Shown in pieces: positions 8,120 to 16,229 of a stretch of 64,000 nt of DNA (position 1 is the first letter of the stretch; every line of letters begins with the position of its first letter). The notes beneath the pieces were generated by a model. That model saw nothing but the letters and a program-made list of their open reading frames with translations, was not told the origin of the DNA and did not search any database. Source of the DNA: Roseiarcus sp963782255 (GTDB lineage: Bacteria > Pseudomonadota > Alphaproteobacteria > Rhizobiales > Beijerinckiaceae); NCBI GenBank assembly GCA_963782255.1, contig CAWAIS010000001.1, forward strand, positions 1,302,001 to 1,366,000, written 5' to 3'. The position numbers and the translations under genes are program-made.

Positions 8120-8723
8120 GTGACGGCCATTGCTAAGACAAATTCGAGCGGAGCGACCCGCTCGCTCATCGGGCACTCGCTCGACGTTGCGTACGCCGCC
8201 CAGACAATTCTCTCAACCGGGGTGTCGCGTGCCCGCTTGTCCACCCTGGCCGGCATTTCGCTAACAGACGTCCATGTCGACCGGCTCAGCGTGCTCGTCG
8301 GTTTGCACGACTTTGGAAAGGCAACCCAGGGTTTTCAGGTCCGGATCGGCGCGCTCGCCGGCGCGGACGGCGGTCACCTCGCCGAGGCGCACGCCGGACT
8401 GCGCCACTCAAAGATCAGCGCCGCGCTTGCGAAGGCGATGCGCGGACCGATCATCAGCGGTTGGTGCGACAACCCGGCCAGCATGTTTGACGCACTCATT
8501 GGGCATCATGGCGTCAGCGACCTGGGCGCGCACGCCGTCGGGCTACGATCCAATCGCAGAGGTTCAGGTGCTCGTCGACATGCTTTTCGCCGCGTTCCCG
8601 AAGTGCGTGGGTACTGCGAGGCCTTTCCCCGCCGATACGCGCTTTGAGCACGCTGTCGCGGGCCTGACGATGGGTGCCGACTGGCTCGGCTCGTCTCTCG
8701 CCCTAGACTACATGTTCGCCTGA
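8120..8723 (+). pseudogene. cas3: Cas3 HD-nuclease domain, frameshifted and truncated
   Basis: Cas3 degrades target DNA after Cascade binding. GTG 8120 follows an excellent ribosome site (GGAGGAGG, 8106-8113), only 16 bases after the last repeat. The protein shows the Cas3 HD domain: LIGHSLDVA, then GLHDFGKATQGFQ carrying the H-D metal pair, then ALIGHHG. Near 8530-8550 the frame shifts (+1). The rest continues in the next frame (SGYDPIAEVQVLVDMLFAAF, GLTMGADWLGSS), ending at 8723 where Cas3 similarity breaks off next to the IS110 element. No helicase motif exists in the window. The gene cannot give an active Cas3. Confidence 0.82.
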
Positions 8724-8811
8724 GATAGGGCGACCCGTCTCACAGTATGCAGGCTTGTCGAGGGTTGCGCCGGGCTTTCCGGCGCCGAGCCTCATGCATA
8801 GGAGACGGGTC

Positions 8812-9921
8812 TTGGACGAATCTATCACATACGTGGGCCTTGACGTGCACAAGGATACGATCGCGGTGGCGCTTGCGGAGGCGGGCGCACACAAGGACGT
8901 GCGCGAGTATGGCAAGATCGCGAACACAGCGACGGCCTTGAACGCTCTGGCGGCGAAGCTGTCGCGCGCTGGAAGCGAGCTACGGTTCTGTTATGAGGCC
9001 GGCCCTTGCGGCTATGGCATTCAACGGCAGTTGACCCTGGCTGGGCATGGTTGCGTTGTCGTTGCTCCGTCGTTGATCCCACGCAAGCCGGGAGATCGGA
9101 TCAAGACCGACCGGCGGGATGCGATCAACCTGGCCAAGCTGCATCGCGCCGGTGAACTGACCGCTGTGTGGATTCCTGATCAGGCTCATGAGGCGATCCG
9201 CGATCTTGTGCGCGCGCGTCTTGCGGCCGTGCGCAGTCTGCGCCAGGCCCGTCAGCAGCTCTCTGGCTTTCTCCTGCGTCATGGCCGTCACTACAATCGG
9301 CCGGCGTGGACGTTGATGCATCGTCGCTGGATGGCCGGACTGAGATTCGAGCAAGCGGCGCATCACATCGTGCTGGAAGACTGCATCGCCGCCGTCGAGG
9401 CGGCGACGGCGCGGCGAGATCGTCTGGAAGCGCATATCGAGGCAGCGCTGCCGGATTGGTCGCTGGCCCCGGTGGTGCGCGCCCTGCAAGCGCTGCGCGG
9501 GATGGCTCTGGTCGCGGCGGCGACGGTGATCGCCGAACTCGGCGACATCACCCGCTTCGCCAATCCCCGTCAACTCATGGCGTATCTCGGTCTGGTTCCG
9601 TCCGAGCGCTCCAGCGGCGCCACACGACGCCAAGGCGGCATCACGAAAGCCGGGAATGGCGCGGCCCGGCGAATGCTGATCGAGGCGGCCTGGAGTTATC
9701 GGTTCCCGGCGCGCATCAGCCGGGAGCAGCTGTTGCGCCAGGAGGGTCTGGCAAAGCCGATCCGCGACACCGCGTGGAAGGCCCAAGAAAGGCTGTGTCG
9801 GCGCTATCGCAAGCTTGCCCGGGCAGGAAAATCACCCACTGTGGTCACGACCGCGATCGCTCGAGAACTGGCGGGCTTTGCCTGGGCGATCGCCAAGCAC
9901 GTTCAGATCGCCGGCGCTTGA
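8812..9921 (+). CDS. IS110-family transposase (DEDD recombinase)
   Basis: This is an RNA-guided DEDD-type recombinase of about 369 residues. The N-terminal RuvC-like domain has GLDVHKDTI (first Asp), CYEAGPCGYGIQ (Glu) and the TDRRDAINLAKLHRAG pair of Asp residues. The C-terminal Transposase_20 domain has LRGMALVAAATVIAELGDI followed by FANPRQLMAYLGLVP and then GNGAARRMLIEAAW. TTG 8812 was preferred because GGAG lies 8-11 bases upstream; ATG 8794 is also in frame. An inverted repeat GACCCGTCTC (about 8730) and GAGACGGGTC (about 8802) brackets the start. The element truncates cas3. Confidence 0.87.
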   Translation: MDESITYVGLDVHKDTIAVALAEAGAHKDVREYGKIANTATALNALAAKLSRAGSELRFCYEAGPCGYGIQRQLTLAGHGCVVVAPSLIPRKPGDRIKTDRRDAINLAKLHRAGELTAVWIPDQAHEAIRDLVRARLAAVRSLRQARQQLSGFLLRHGRHYNRPAWTLMHRRWMAGLRFEQAAHHIVLEDCIAAVEAATARRDRLEAHIEAALPDWSLAPVVRALQALRGMALVAAATVIAELGDITRFANPRQLMAYLGLVPSERSSGATRRQGGITKAGNGAARRMLIEAAWSYRFPARISREQLLRQEGLAKPIRDTAWKAQERLCRRYRKLARAGKSPTVVTTAIARELAGFAWAIAKHVQIAGA

Positions 9922-10200
9922 TGCGCTGAGATCGACAGCGGACCTCACGAAAAGGAGGTCGTCGCCGACAACGCATCTATCCAAAGCTGAGCAAGGCTGG
10001 AGGCACGGTCACGGCCAGGAGAACCCTCGCGTCCACTATCAGCCGGATATTTTCCGACGCTGGCCGCTAGACAGAGGAAGCTCCGCGACGCATCACCGGT
10101 CCGGCGGTATCCAACCCGCGCATCAGAGCATGATCAACCGTCGTTTTGATGATCGTGCCTCCTGCCCTGCTCAGTGGCGGCCATTCTGAACCGCGCGCGC
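9922..10200 (+). other. Non-coding right end of the IS110 element, candidate bridge-RNA region
   Basis: This stretch of about 280 bases behind the transposase contains no convincing gene. It has a perfect 6-bp hairpin (GACCTC 9941-9946 with GAGGTC 9955-9960). IS110-family elements are known to encode a structured bridge RNA in a non-coding end. In this copy the longer non-coding stretch is downstream, as in the IS1111 group. The element's exact ends were not found. Assignment is inference from family knowledge. Confidence 0.35.
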
Positions 10201-10256
10201 GAGCTACGCTTTCTTGTGCCTGCTACTTGAAACGGCGAACATGAGAGTGGCCCGAG

Positions 10257-10847
10257 TCACGCGAACTGAGGGTATAGCCTGGCGAGTTTGACGCGGGCGT
10301 CGGCGGTTGTGAATTGCCAGTCGGCCTTGGCGTGATGTTTGTTGCGGCGTTGTTCCCAGGCGGCGACTTCCTGGGTCAGTTCCGGCTTGTTCGGGATGCG
10401 TCGGTCAAGGCACTGGGTTGAGAGGACGGCGAGTTCGGATTCGGCCATGTCGAGCCAGCTTCCGTGCTTGGGCGTATAATGCCATTCGAACCGTTCGACG
10501 AGGCGACGCGCTTCGGCGGCGGGAAAGGCTTCGTAGAGCGACGCCGTCGTGTGCGTGCTGAGATTGTCCTGAACCAGAACGATCTTGTCCGCATCGGGAA
10601 AATACATGTCGGACAAATCCTTGAGCACGTGGGCGTAATCGACGGCCGCGCGGCGGTCGGTGACTTTCACGCAGCGCCAGCCTTCCAGCGGCGCGAACAT
10701 CATGAACAGATTGGCCACGCCATTGCGTTCGTATTCGTAGTCGCGCCGCGCCGGTTGTCCCGGCTTGGCGGCGACCGGCGCGCGCGTCTCGATGATGAGC
10801 TGCTTCGACGTTTCGTCGAGGCATACGAGGGGGCGCATGGGATCAAG
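10257..10847 (-). pseudogene. IS630-family transposase, N-terminus lost
   Basis: The 193-residue open frame is the DDE half of an IS630/Tc1-like transposase: CLDETSKQLI (first Asp region), VQDNLSTH (second Asp), and WHYTPKHGSWLDMAESE (catalytic Glu region). The HTH half should lie at higher coordinates but is missing: the frame ends at 10847, where the MITE-like IS481 derivative begins, and IS630 sequence is not seen beyond it. Confidence 0.82.
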
Positions 10848-11008
10848 TGCAGTAGTTAAGACTTAATCTGACAGTTGGTGTCATAGCTGAGGCGGAAGCC
10901 GAGGCCGGGCGCGGAGTGGTCGGGGTTCGCAGCGCCTGGCCTCGGCGTTTCGAGAAGAGCCGACCCATCTCCCGACGCTGACCGTCAGATCAAGTGCCAG
11001 CTACTACA
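10848..11008 (+). mobile_element. MITE-like internal deletion derivative of the IS481 element
   Basis: These 161 bp consist of the two ends of the IS481 element at 248-1469 with its transposase removed. Bases 10848-10955 are the reverse complement of the right end (about 1362-1469) and 10956-11008 that of the left end (248-300). Over this length I count one mismatch (GTGCC for GTACC near 10995). Both inverted repeats are kept, so it could be moved in trans by the intact copy. It interrupts the IS630 remnant. Confidence 0.88.
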
Positions 11009-11098
11009 AGTCTACCAACTACCACCCGAACCAGTTGGCGGTCCTGACCGGGTCCGCGCTGCCGTTGGCTCGCAGAATTTTCCTCTCCTGGCGGTCGA

Positions 11099-11254
11099 TC
11101 AGAAGCAGCCCGTCGCCGGGGCCAACTTCGCCGCCCGCCTCTCGAACAGCGCCTCGGCTGAGGCCAAGTGTTTGCAACCATAGGCCCATAGCGTCCCGCT
11201 CCAGGCAGGCGAACCCCGGGTGACCATCTTGACCACGAACCGACGTAACGACAT
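11099..11254 (-). CDS. Small hypothetical protein, possibly frameshifted
   Basis: ATG 11254 follows an AGGAG box, giving a 51-residue basic protein that begins MSLRRFVVKMVTRGSPAWSG. After about residue 38 the neighbouring frame (GGEVGPGDGLLLIDRQERKI, running to a stop near 11018) looks more protein-like, so a one-base lesion near 11130 may have shortened a protein of about 80 residues. The function is unknown. It lies 12 bases downstream of the integrase on the same strand and was probably carried by the same element. Confidence 0.4.
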   Translation of the reverse strand: MSLRRFVVKMVTRGSPAWSGTLWAYGCKHLASAEALFERRAAKLAPATGCF

Positions 11255-11265
11255 TGCGCGTCTCC

Positions 11266-12537
11266 TCAGTTCCTGCGACGTCGGTCGAACATCACGACCG
11301 CAGAATTTGCGGCAGACGGCTCGCACCACTGCGCCCACGCCTCCATCAACGCCCGACGCTTGTCGAGGACGTCTGTCCGGCGGTACGCCCGCTCAACCTG
11401 AGTGCCGACCTGATGCCCCATGGCCTGCTCGATCACGGCATGGGGGACTGTCGCGACCTCCTCCGCCCAGGTCCTGAAAGTAGCGCGGAAACCGTGGGCG
11501 GTGATTGGTCGGCCGCTCATCGGATCGAGCCACTTCTCATTGGTCCCTGAGTTCATCCGCTTGAGCAGCATCAGCAGCGCCATGTTGGACAGGGGCTTGC
11601 CGGGAGCCTGCCCCGGGAACACAAATCGTGAAGTCCGCCCTTCGTGCATTCGCTGCACGATCTCGACCGCACGCTCGACCAACGGCACGCGGAAACCTTC
11701 CTTGCGATGCTTCCGGTCCTTAAGGTTGACCAGAGGTACTGTCCACACCGCCTGCTCGAGGTCGAACTCGTCCCATGCCGCCTTCAAGACCGCATCGGTG
11801 CGGACGTTGGTCAGGATCAAGAACTCGAGCGCGTAGGCTGCTACGGCCTCTCTCCCCCGCAGATCGGCCATAAACGCCGGAACCCGGGGGTACGGCAACG
11901 AGGGGTGACTGCCCTTGCTGAGCTTCGCGGGCGGCTCGAAGCCCATGGCCTTCAGGTCCTCCCACCGGGCCGGATTGTCGGGCATGGCGATGCCGTGTTC
12001 GTCCCGTAGCAGAATGCGCGCGTGCTCGAAGACGCGCCTGATTGCGGGGTAGAGCTTGCGCGCGACCTCGGGCTTTTTGCGCCAGATCGGCCTCAGCACG
12101 GCCGCGACATCGAGCGTGGTGATTTCGTGCACCGGCCGCGCGAGAAGTGGACCGGAATATGCCGGACCGAGATGGCGTTCCCACTGGTAGCGGACCTTGG
12201 CGTTGGTCGACCTGCTCTGAGCATTGGCTATGACGACCTGTGCGATGTCGCCGAAAGTCGGCACCGGCTTCGCGGCCTTCGTCGAAGCACGCCGCTCGTC
12301 GATGGGGTCGACGCCCTTGGCGATCAGCGCCCGGTCTGCGCTCGCCTTGGAGCGGGCCTCCTTGAGGCTGACATCGGGATACGAGCCCAGGCCCTTGTCC
12401 CGGCGGACGCCGTGGACCTGATAGCGCAGAACCCACTTCTTGCGACCGGTCTCGCCCACGACAAGGTGCAGCCCGTCGCCATCGCTGTGCCGGCCGGGCT
12501 TCGCCGTTTGGACAGTTCTTTCAGTCAGCCGAGCCAT
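11266..12537 (-). CDS. P4-type tyrosine recombinase/integrase
   Basis: This 423-residue site-specific integrase has an N-terminal arm-binding domain of the DUF4102 kind (LTERTVQTAKPGRHSDGDGL, GSYPDVSLKEAR), a central SAM-like core-binding domain and a C-terminal catalytic domain. The catalytic domain has Arg in LTNVRTDAVLKAAWDEF, HGFRATFRTWAEE (H-x-x-R), and MGHQVGTQVERAYRRTD (H and the nucleophilic Tyr). Two GTCCCACAT repeats just upstream of the start (12543-12564) may be arm-type sites. Such integrases usually start next to a tRNA or tmRNA attachment site, but I found none at 12540-12800. It probably marks the right border of the mobile island. Confidence 0.9.
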   Translation of the reverse strand: MARLTERTVQTAKPGRHSDGDGLHLVVGETGRKKWVLRYQVHGVRRDKGLGSYPDVSLKEARSKASADRALIAKGVDPIDERRASTKAAKPVPTFGDIAQVVIANAQSRSTNAKVRYQWERHLGPAYSGPLLARPVHEITTLDVAAVLRPIWRKKPEVARKLYPAIRRVFEHARILLRDEHGIAMPDNPARWEDLKAMGFEPPAKLSKGSHPSLPYPRVPAFMADLRGREAVAAYALEFLILTNVRTDAVLKAAWDEFDLEQAVWTVPLVNLKDRKHRKEGFRVPLVERAVEIVQRMHEGRTSRFVFPGQAPGKPLSNMALLMLLKRMNSGTNEKWLDPMSGRPITAHGFRATFRTWAEEVATVPHAVIEQAMGHQVGTQVERAYRRTDVLDKRRALMEAWAQWCEPSAANSAVVMFDRRRRN

Positions 12538-12813
12538 TGATCAGTCCCACATCAGGTCCCACATTTCGACGCGGATTGTAGCACACGATAGTGGACAGCG
12601 GAAGACCTCAACACTCGTAAGCCTTTGTAAACCAAGGGCTGCAGAGAACAATCATGGACAGGAGTGAACGCGGATTATGTGCCATCTTGCGGCACCACAT
12701 CCACTGCTCCCTTCGACACAAGCTTACTCCGAGCCCGCGTCGATCGGCCTCCGGCTCCGGTCTTTCGCTGCTCAACGACTTAGGATTTTGTCCTACGCGG
12801 TCGGCAATCCAAG
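12538..12813. other. Intergenic region upstream of the integrase
   Basis: No gene is supported here. It contains two GTCCCACAT direct repeats next to the integrase start and an otherwise unremarkable stretch. No tRNA fold was seen, so the attachment site could not be placed. Confidence 0.4.
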
Positions 12814-12991
12814 CTACCCCGGAGCGGACACGACTTTGTAGTAGAACCCGTTGTTGCCGGCGTAGGGCCGGAACCACGTCGTGCCACAGACATAGTAGGC
12901 CGAGGCCCAGCCGACGCTCCCATAACCTCCGCGCCATCGCGGCAGCGGAGCCCGGGCGATGTAGAGGCGGCGAAGCGCCAAATCGCTCTTC
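12814..12991 (-). pseudogene. C-terminal remnant of a Gly/Tyr-rich exported protein
   Basis: The minus-strand frame ending at 12814 reads PRWRGGYGSVGWASAYYVCG followed by TTWFRPYAGN, which resembles the C-termini of small secreted Gly/Tyr-rich proteins of unknown function in Hyphomicrobiales. No signal peptide or start precedes it; upstream the frame runs into the glucosidase gene. It is probably a truncated gene left at the island border. Moderate to low certainty. Confidence 0.35.
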
Positions 12992-15286
12992 TTACCTTGC
13001 GCTTTGAGGAGGCGTCCGTCGAGACTTCGGAACCTGCGCCATGCGAGGGTCGCCCGCGGATTCCGCTTGCTTCGCCCGGCCAAAAGCCTCGGCGACGCCG
13101 CCTTTCAGGAGCGCCTGCGGATCGACCCGCCCGAAGATTTCGATCAATTTCGCCACCACCCCGGTCCAGCCAGTCTGGTGGCTGGCGCCGATGCCCGCTC
13201 CGTTGTCGCCATGGAAATACTCGTAGAACTGGAGATAGTCGCGCCAGTGCGGATCGGTTTGGAACGTCTCGGACCCGCCATAAACCGGTCGCCGCCCTGC
13301 TTGGTCGCGGAGGAAAATGCGGGTCAGTCGATTGGCGATCTCGCGGCTGACCTCGAAAAGGTTCATCAGGTTGCCGGAGCCGGTTGGACATTCGACTTTG
13401 AACGTGTCCCCATAATACAAATAATACTGCAGCAGGGCGCGCACCAACAACGCGTTCACCGGCATCCAGATCGGCCCGCGCCAATTGGAGTTGCCGCCGA
13501 ACATGCCGGTATCCGATTCCGCCGGAAGATAATTCACTCTGTACTCTTGGCCTTGCGCGAAGAACACAAAGGGATGATCCGCGTGATGACGCGACAGCGC
13601 GCGGATGCCATAGGGGCTCAGGAACTCGTCCTCGTCGAGCATCCGGGAAAGAATTCTGCGCAGCCGGTCCTGGTTCACCAGACCTATGATGCCGCGCTCG
13701 CCTGCCCCCAGATGGCCAGGCCCGGTCGCGTGAATGGCGTCGAGCAGATCCGGCATTCGCCGCACCCGTTCCATATAGGTCCGCACGATATTCGGCGCCC
13801 GTTCTCGCTGCGACGGCTCGATGACGGTGACGGCGCAGAGGGGGAGGAGCCCCACCATCGAGCGCACCTTCAGTCGCGTTGCGCGACCGTCGGGAAGCTG
13901 AAGCACGTCGTAGTAGAAACCATCCTCCTCGTCCCACATGCCCTCCGGGCCAGCCCCGTTCATCGCGCGGGCGATCCAAAGGAACTGCTCTGCGAACTTT
14001 GTCGCCAGGTCCTCAAAGGCCGGATCGCGCTTCGTGAGCTCGATGCCGATTTCAAGCATGTTCTGACAGAACAGCGCCATCCAGGCCGTCCCGTCGGCCT
14101 GTTCGAGATAGCCCCCGGTCGGCAATGGCGCGCTGCGGTCGAAGACGCCGATGTTGTCGAGGCCCAGGAAGCCGCCCTCGTAAAGGTTCTTGCCGAACCG
14201 GTCCTTGCGGTTCGTCCACCAGGTGAAATTCAGCGACAGCTTGGTGAAGACGCGCGCGAGGAACTCCAGATCAGGGTCGCGGCCGAGCGCCTGCTCCGTC
14301 CGATGCAAGAAGATCGCAGCCCAGGCGTGCACTGGCGGGTTGACGTCGCCGAAGTTCCACTCGTAGGCGGGGATCTGTCCGGTTGGATGCAGGTAAAAGG
14401 CGGCTTCCCGCCTGCCCGCGACGACGCAATCGTTGATCCCGTCCTTCACATAGGGTCCGGCGTTCGGCGTGCCGAAGATCCGCTGATTGTTGGTCTCATT
14501 CTCCGTGAAGAGCAGCGAGGGAATCCCTTCGCAATAGAGGAAATAGTCGCCGAGTTCGGCTTCGGACGCCGCAACGCCGTTCTTCGTCACGACCGCCCGC
14601 AAGGAAGGCTTCGGCGTTTCGGGCTGCCAGGACCAGACATCGCGGAACCAGAGCGTCGGAAGGACGTGAACCGGCGACGGGTCGGGGCCGCGATTGCACA
14701 CGCTGATCTGGATAAGAATGTCGGTCGGCGTCTCCTTGGCGTATTCCACGAAGACATCGAAGTAGCGATCCTGGCTGAATACGCCGGTATCAATCAGCTC
14801 GTACTCCGGTTCCGTTCGGCCGCGCCGTCGGTTGGTCTCGACCAGATCGCCATACGGAAATTCACTTTGCGGATATTTGTAGAGCATCTTCATGTAGGAG
14901 TGGGTCGGCGTACTGTCGATGTAGAAGTAGTACTCCTTGACGTCTTCGCCATGGTTCCCCTCACTGTTGGTCAGCCCGAACATGCGCTCCTTGAGTATGG
15001 GATCCTTGCCGTTCCACAGAGCGAGGGCAAAGCACAAACGCTGCTTGTCGTCGCTGAAGCCGGCGATGCCGTCCTCGCCCCAATGATAGGCGCGCGAGCG
15101 CGCCTGATCGTGGGTGAAATAGGCCCAAGCGTCGCCGTTCTCGCTGTAGTCCTCCCGGACGGTGCCCCACTGGCGCTCGCTGAGATAAGGCCCCCACAGC
15201 TTCCAAGGGGTCCCGGCCTCCCGGCTCTCTTGAAGGCGTGACTGTTCCGCCGTCCCGGCGCGGTCGATGGTTGGCGTTTCGGACAT
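12992..15286 (-). CDS. GH63-type (MGH1-like) glucosidase
   Basis: This 764-residue cytosolic glycoside hydrolase of the GH63 (alpha/alpha)6-barrel class has members acting on glucosylglycerate, mannosylglycerate or related alpha-glucosides. Characteristic segments are LSERQWGTVREDYSENGDAW at the N-terminus, YHWGEDGIAGFSDDKQ, NEGGFLGLDNIGVFDRS-like text at about residue 375, MWDEEDGFYYD, GNSNWRGPIWMPVN and SHQTGWTGVVAKLI near the end. There is no signal peptide. It stands alone with no operon partner. The family is often about 850-900 residues, so this is a compact version. Substrate cannot be told from sequence; a role in compatible-solute or storage-glucan turnover is inference. Confidence 0.8.
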   Translation of the reverse strand: MSETPTIDRAGTAEQSRLQESREAGTPWKLWGPYLSERQWGTVREDYSENGDAWAYFTHDQARSRAYHWGEDGIAGFSDDKQRLCFALALWNGKDPILKERMFGLTNSEGNHGEDVKEYYFYIDSTPTHSYMKMLYKYPQSEFPYGDLVETNRRRGRTEPEYELIDTGVFSQDRYFDVFVEYAKETPTDILIQISVCNRGPDPSPVHVLPTLWFRDVWSWQPETPKPSLRAVVTKNGVAASEAELGDYFLYCEGIPSLLFTENETNNQRIFGTPNAGPYVKDGINDCVVAGRREAAFYLHPTGQIPAYEWNFGDVNPPVHAWAAIFLHRTEQALGRDPDLEFLARVFTKLSLNFTWWTNRKDRFGKNLYEGGFLGLDNIGVFDRSAPLPTGGYLEQADGTAWMALFCQNMLEIGIELTKRDPAFEDLATKFAEQFLWIARAMNGAGPEGMWDEEDGFYYDVLQLPDGRATRLKVRSMVGLLPLCAVTVIEPSQRERAPNIVRTYMERVRRMPDLLDAIHATGPGHLGAGERGIIGLVNQDRLRRILSRMLDEDEFLSPYGIRALSRHHADHPFVFFAQGQEYRVNYLPAESDTGMFGGNSNWRGPIWMPVNALLVRALLQYYLYYGDTFKVECPTGSGNLMNLFEVSREIANRLTRIFLRDQAGRRPVYGGSETFQTDPHWRDYLQFYEYFHGDNGAGIGASHQTGWTGVVAKLIEIFGRVDPQALLKGGVAEAFGRAKQAESAGDPRMAQVPKSRRTPPQSAR

Positions 15287-15802
15287 CGTCTCCCCTTCCT
15301 CTCATATGGTCGACCTCTCTGGCCTGACGCACAGTCGGACAGGATCGTAAATTCGCGGCCGGAGCCGCCTGTTACTCCTTAAGAAGAAGATCGACCCTCT
15401 CTTATCTCATATTGGCCAGTCCGCTGCGCGGCGCCGCGGATAACGGCGGATGTGTATGAGGCCGGCAAATCGGGAGAACCCACTGAAGCGCCCTCTTGGC
15501 TGAGAAGAGTGGCGCCGGAAGCAATCAGATTGCGGCGTGTGATGACGGCATCCCACCTTCATCGACGCATTGGAGGAAATCTTCGCCGAGAACGGTGTTC
15601 CTTGGTCGGACGAGGCCCCGTGCTGCCGAATCATGCCGGTCGGCCGCAAGAATTCCCACGCCGCGCTGAGCAGGAGCATCAATGGAGCGACGATCAAGCC
15701 GTTGATCGACGATGCGCCTGCACGCAACGCAGGAAGGCCTCGCGCCGCCCTAGCGAGTGAGAGCATAGCGTCCCAAAAGTCGTCCCCTCGCCGCGCAAGC
15801 GA
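15287..15802. other. Intergenic region without supported genes
   Basis: About 515 bases separate the glucosidase start and the broken small gene. Short open frames exist on both strands (for example 15570-15878 plus), but they lack ribosome sites and recognisable motifs. I see nothing to annotate. Confidence 0.4.
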
Positions 15803-16130
15803 TCACGACATTGGCGGCGCCGATATTTCGAGTTGCTCGTCCTGGCGCGCCGCCATCCTCGCGCAAACCAAATTCTGACACACGAACGCTCGCCGCGCAT
15901 TGTCCCACAGCATCGGCTTCGGCGGGAACTGGCAGCGGCAGAGCGGAAAGCCGAGCTCCTGCGCGAGCTTGGCGTTGGAGAGCTCGAGCGCCCGCTCGGC
16001 TTCGGCTAGCGTCTGCGCAATTCGGTCCTTTTCGGCGCTTTTCGGCAAAAGCGTCCAGGCCGAGCGCAGGAGATCGAAGTCCGGACTTGCCGGCGGATAT
16101 CCAGCCAGTCGCCTGAGCGGGGTCGATCAT
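15803..16130 (-). pseudogene. Small Cys-containing hypothetical protein, frameshifted near its start
   Basis: ATG 16130 has a strong ribosome site (AGGGAG) and starts MIDPAQATGWISAGKS. The adjoining frame then gives the more convincing body: PDFDLLRSAWTLLPKSAEKD, then RIAQTLAEAERALELSNAKL, and a four-Cys region CRCQFPP...CQNLVC that could bind metal. One base lost near 16085 would account for both. Without repair, TTG 16048 could start an 81-residue protein. The family is not recognised. Confidence 0.45.
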
Positions 16131-16229
16131 CGGATATCTCCCTGAAAAGCTTAGTTTACACGCGTGAAGACGGGCCGCGCGCCGGACTCCGCAAAACATC
16201 ATCTTTCGGAAATGTCAAATTTATGGTAT

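Noticed and set aside
7082..8647. A 521-codon plus-strand open frame with repeated LPRTRGFT-type peptides
   Set aside because: It is the translation of the CRISPR repeats and spacers running into the cas3 start; the periodic peptides follow the 61-base repeat unit.
12538..12813. Search for a tRNA or tmRNA attachment site next to the integrase
   Set aside because: No cloverleaf-like or TTCGAAT-containing segment was found; only short GTCCCACAT repeats are present.
13004..15241. A 745-codon plus-strand open frame
   Set aside because: It is antisense to the GH63-type glucosidase and shows no protein motif; the high GC content keeps the antisense frame open.
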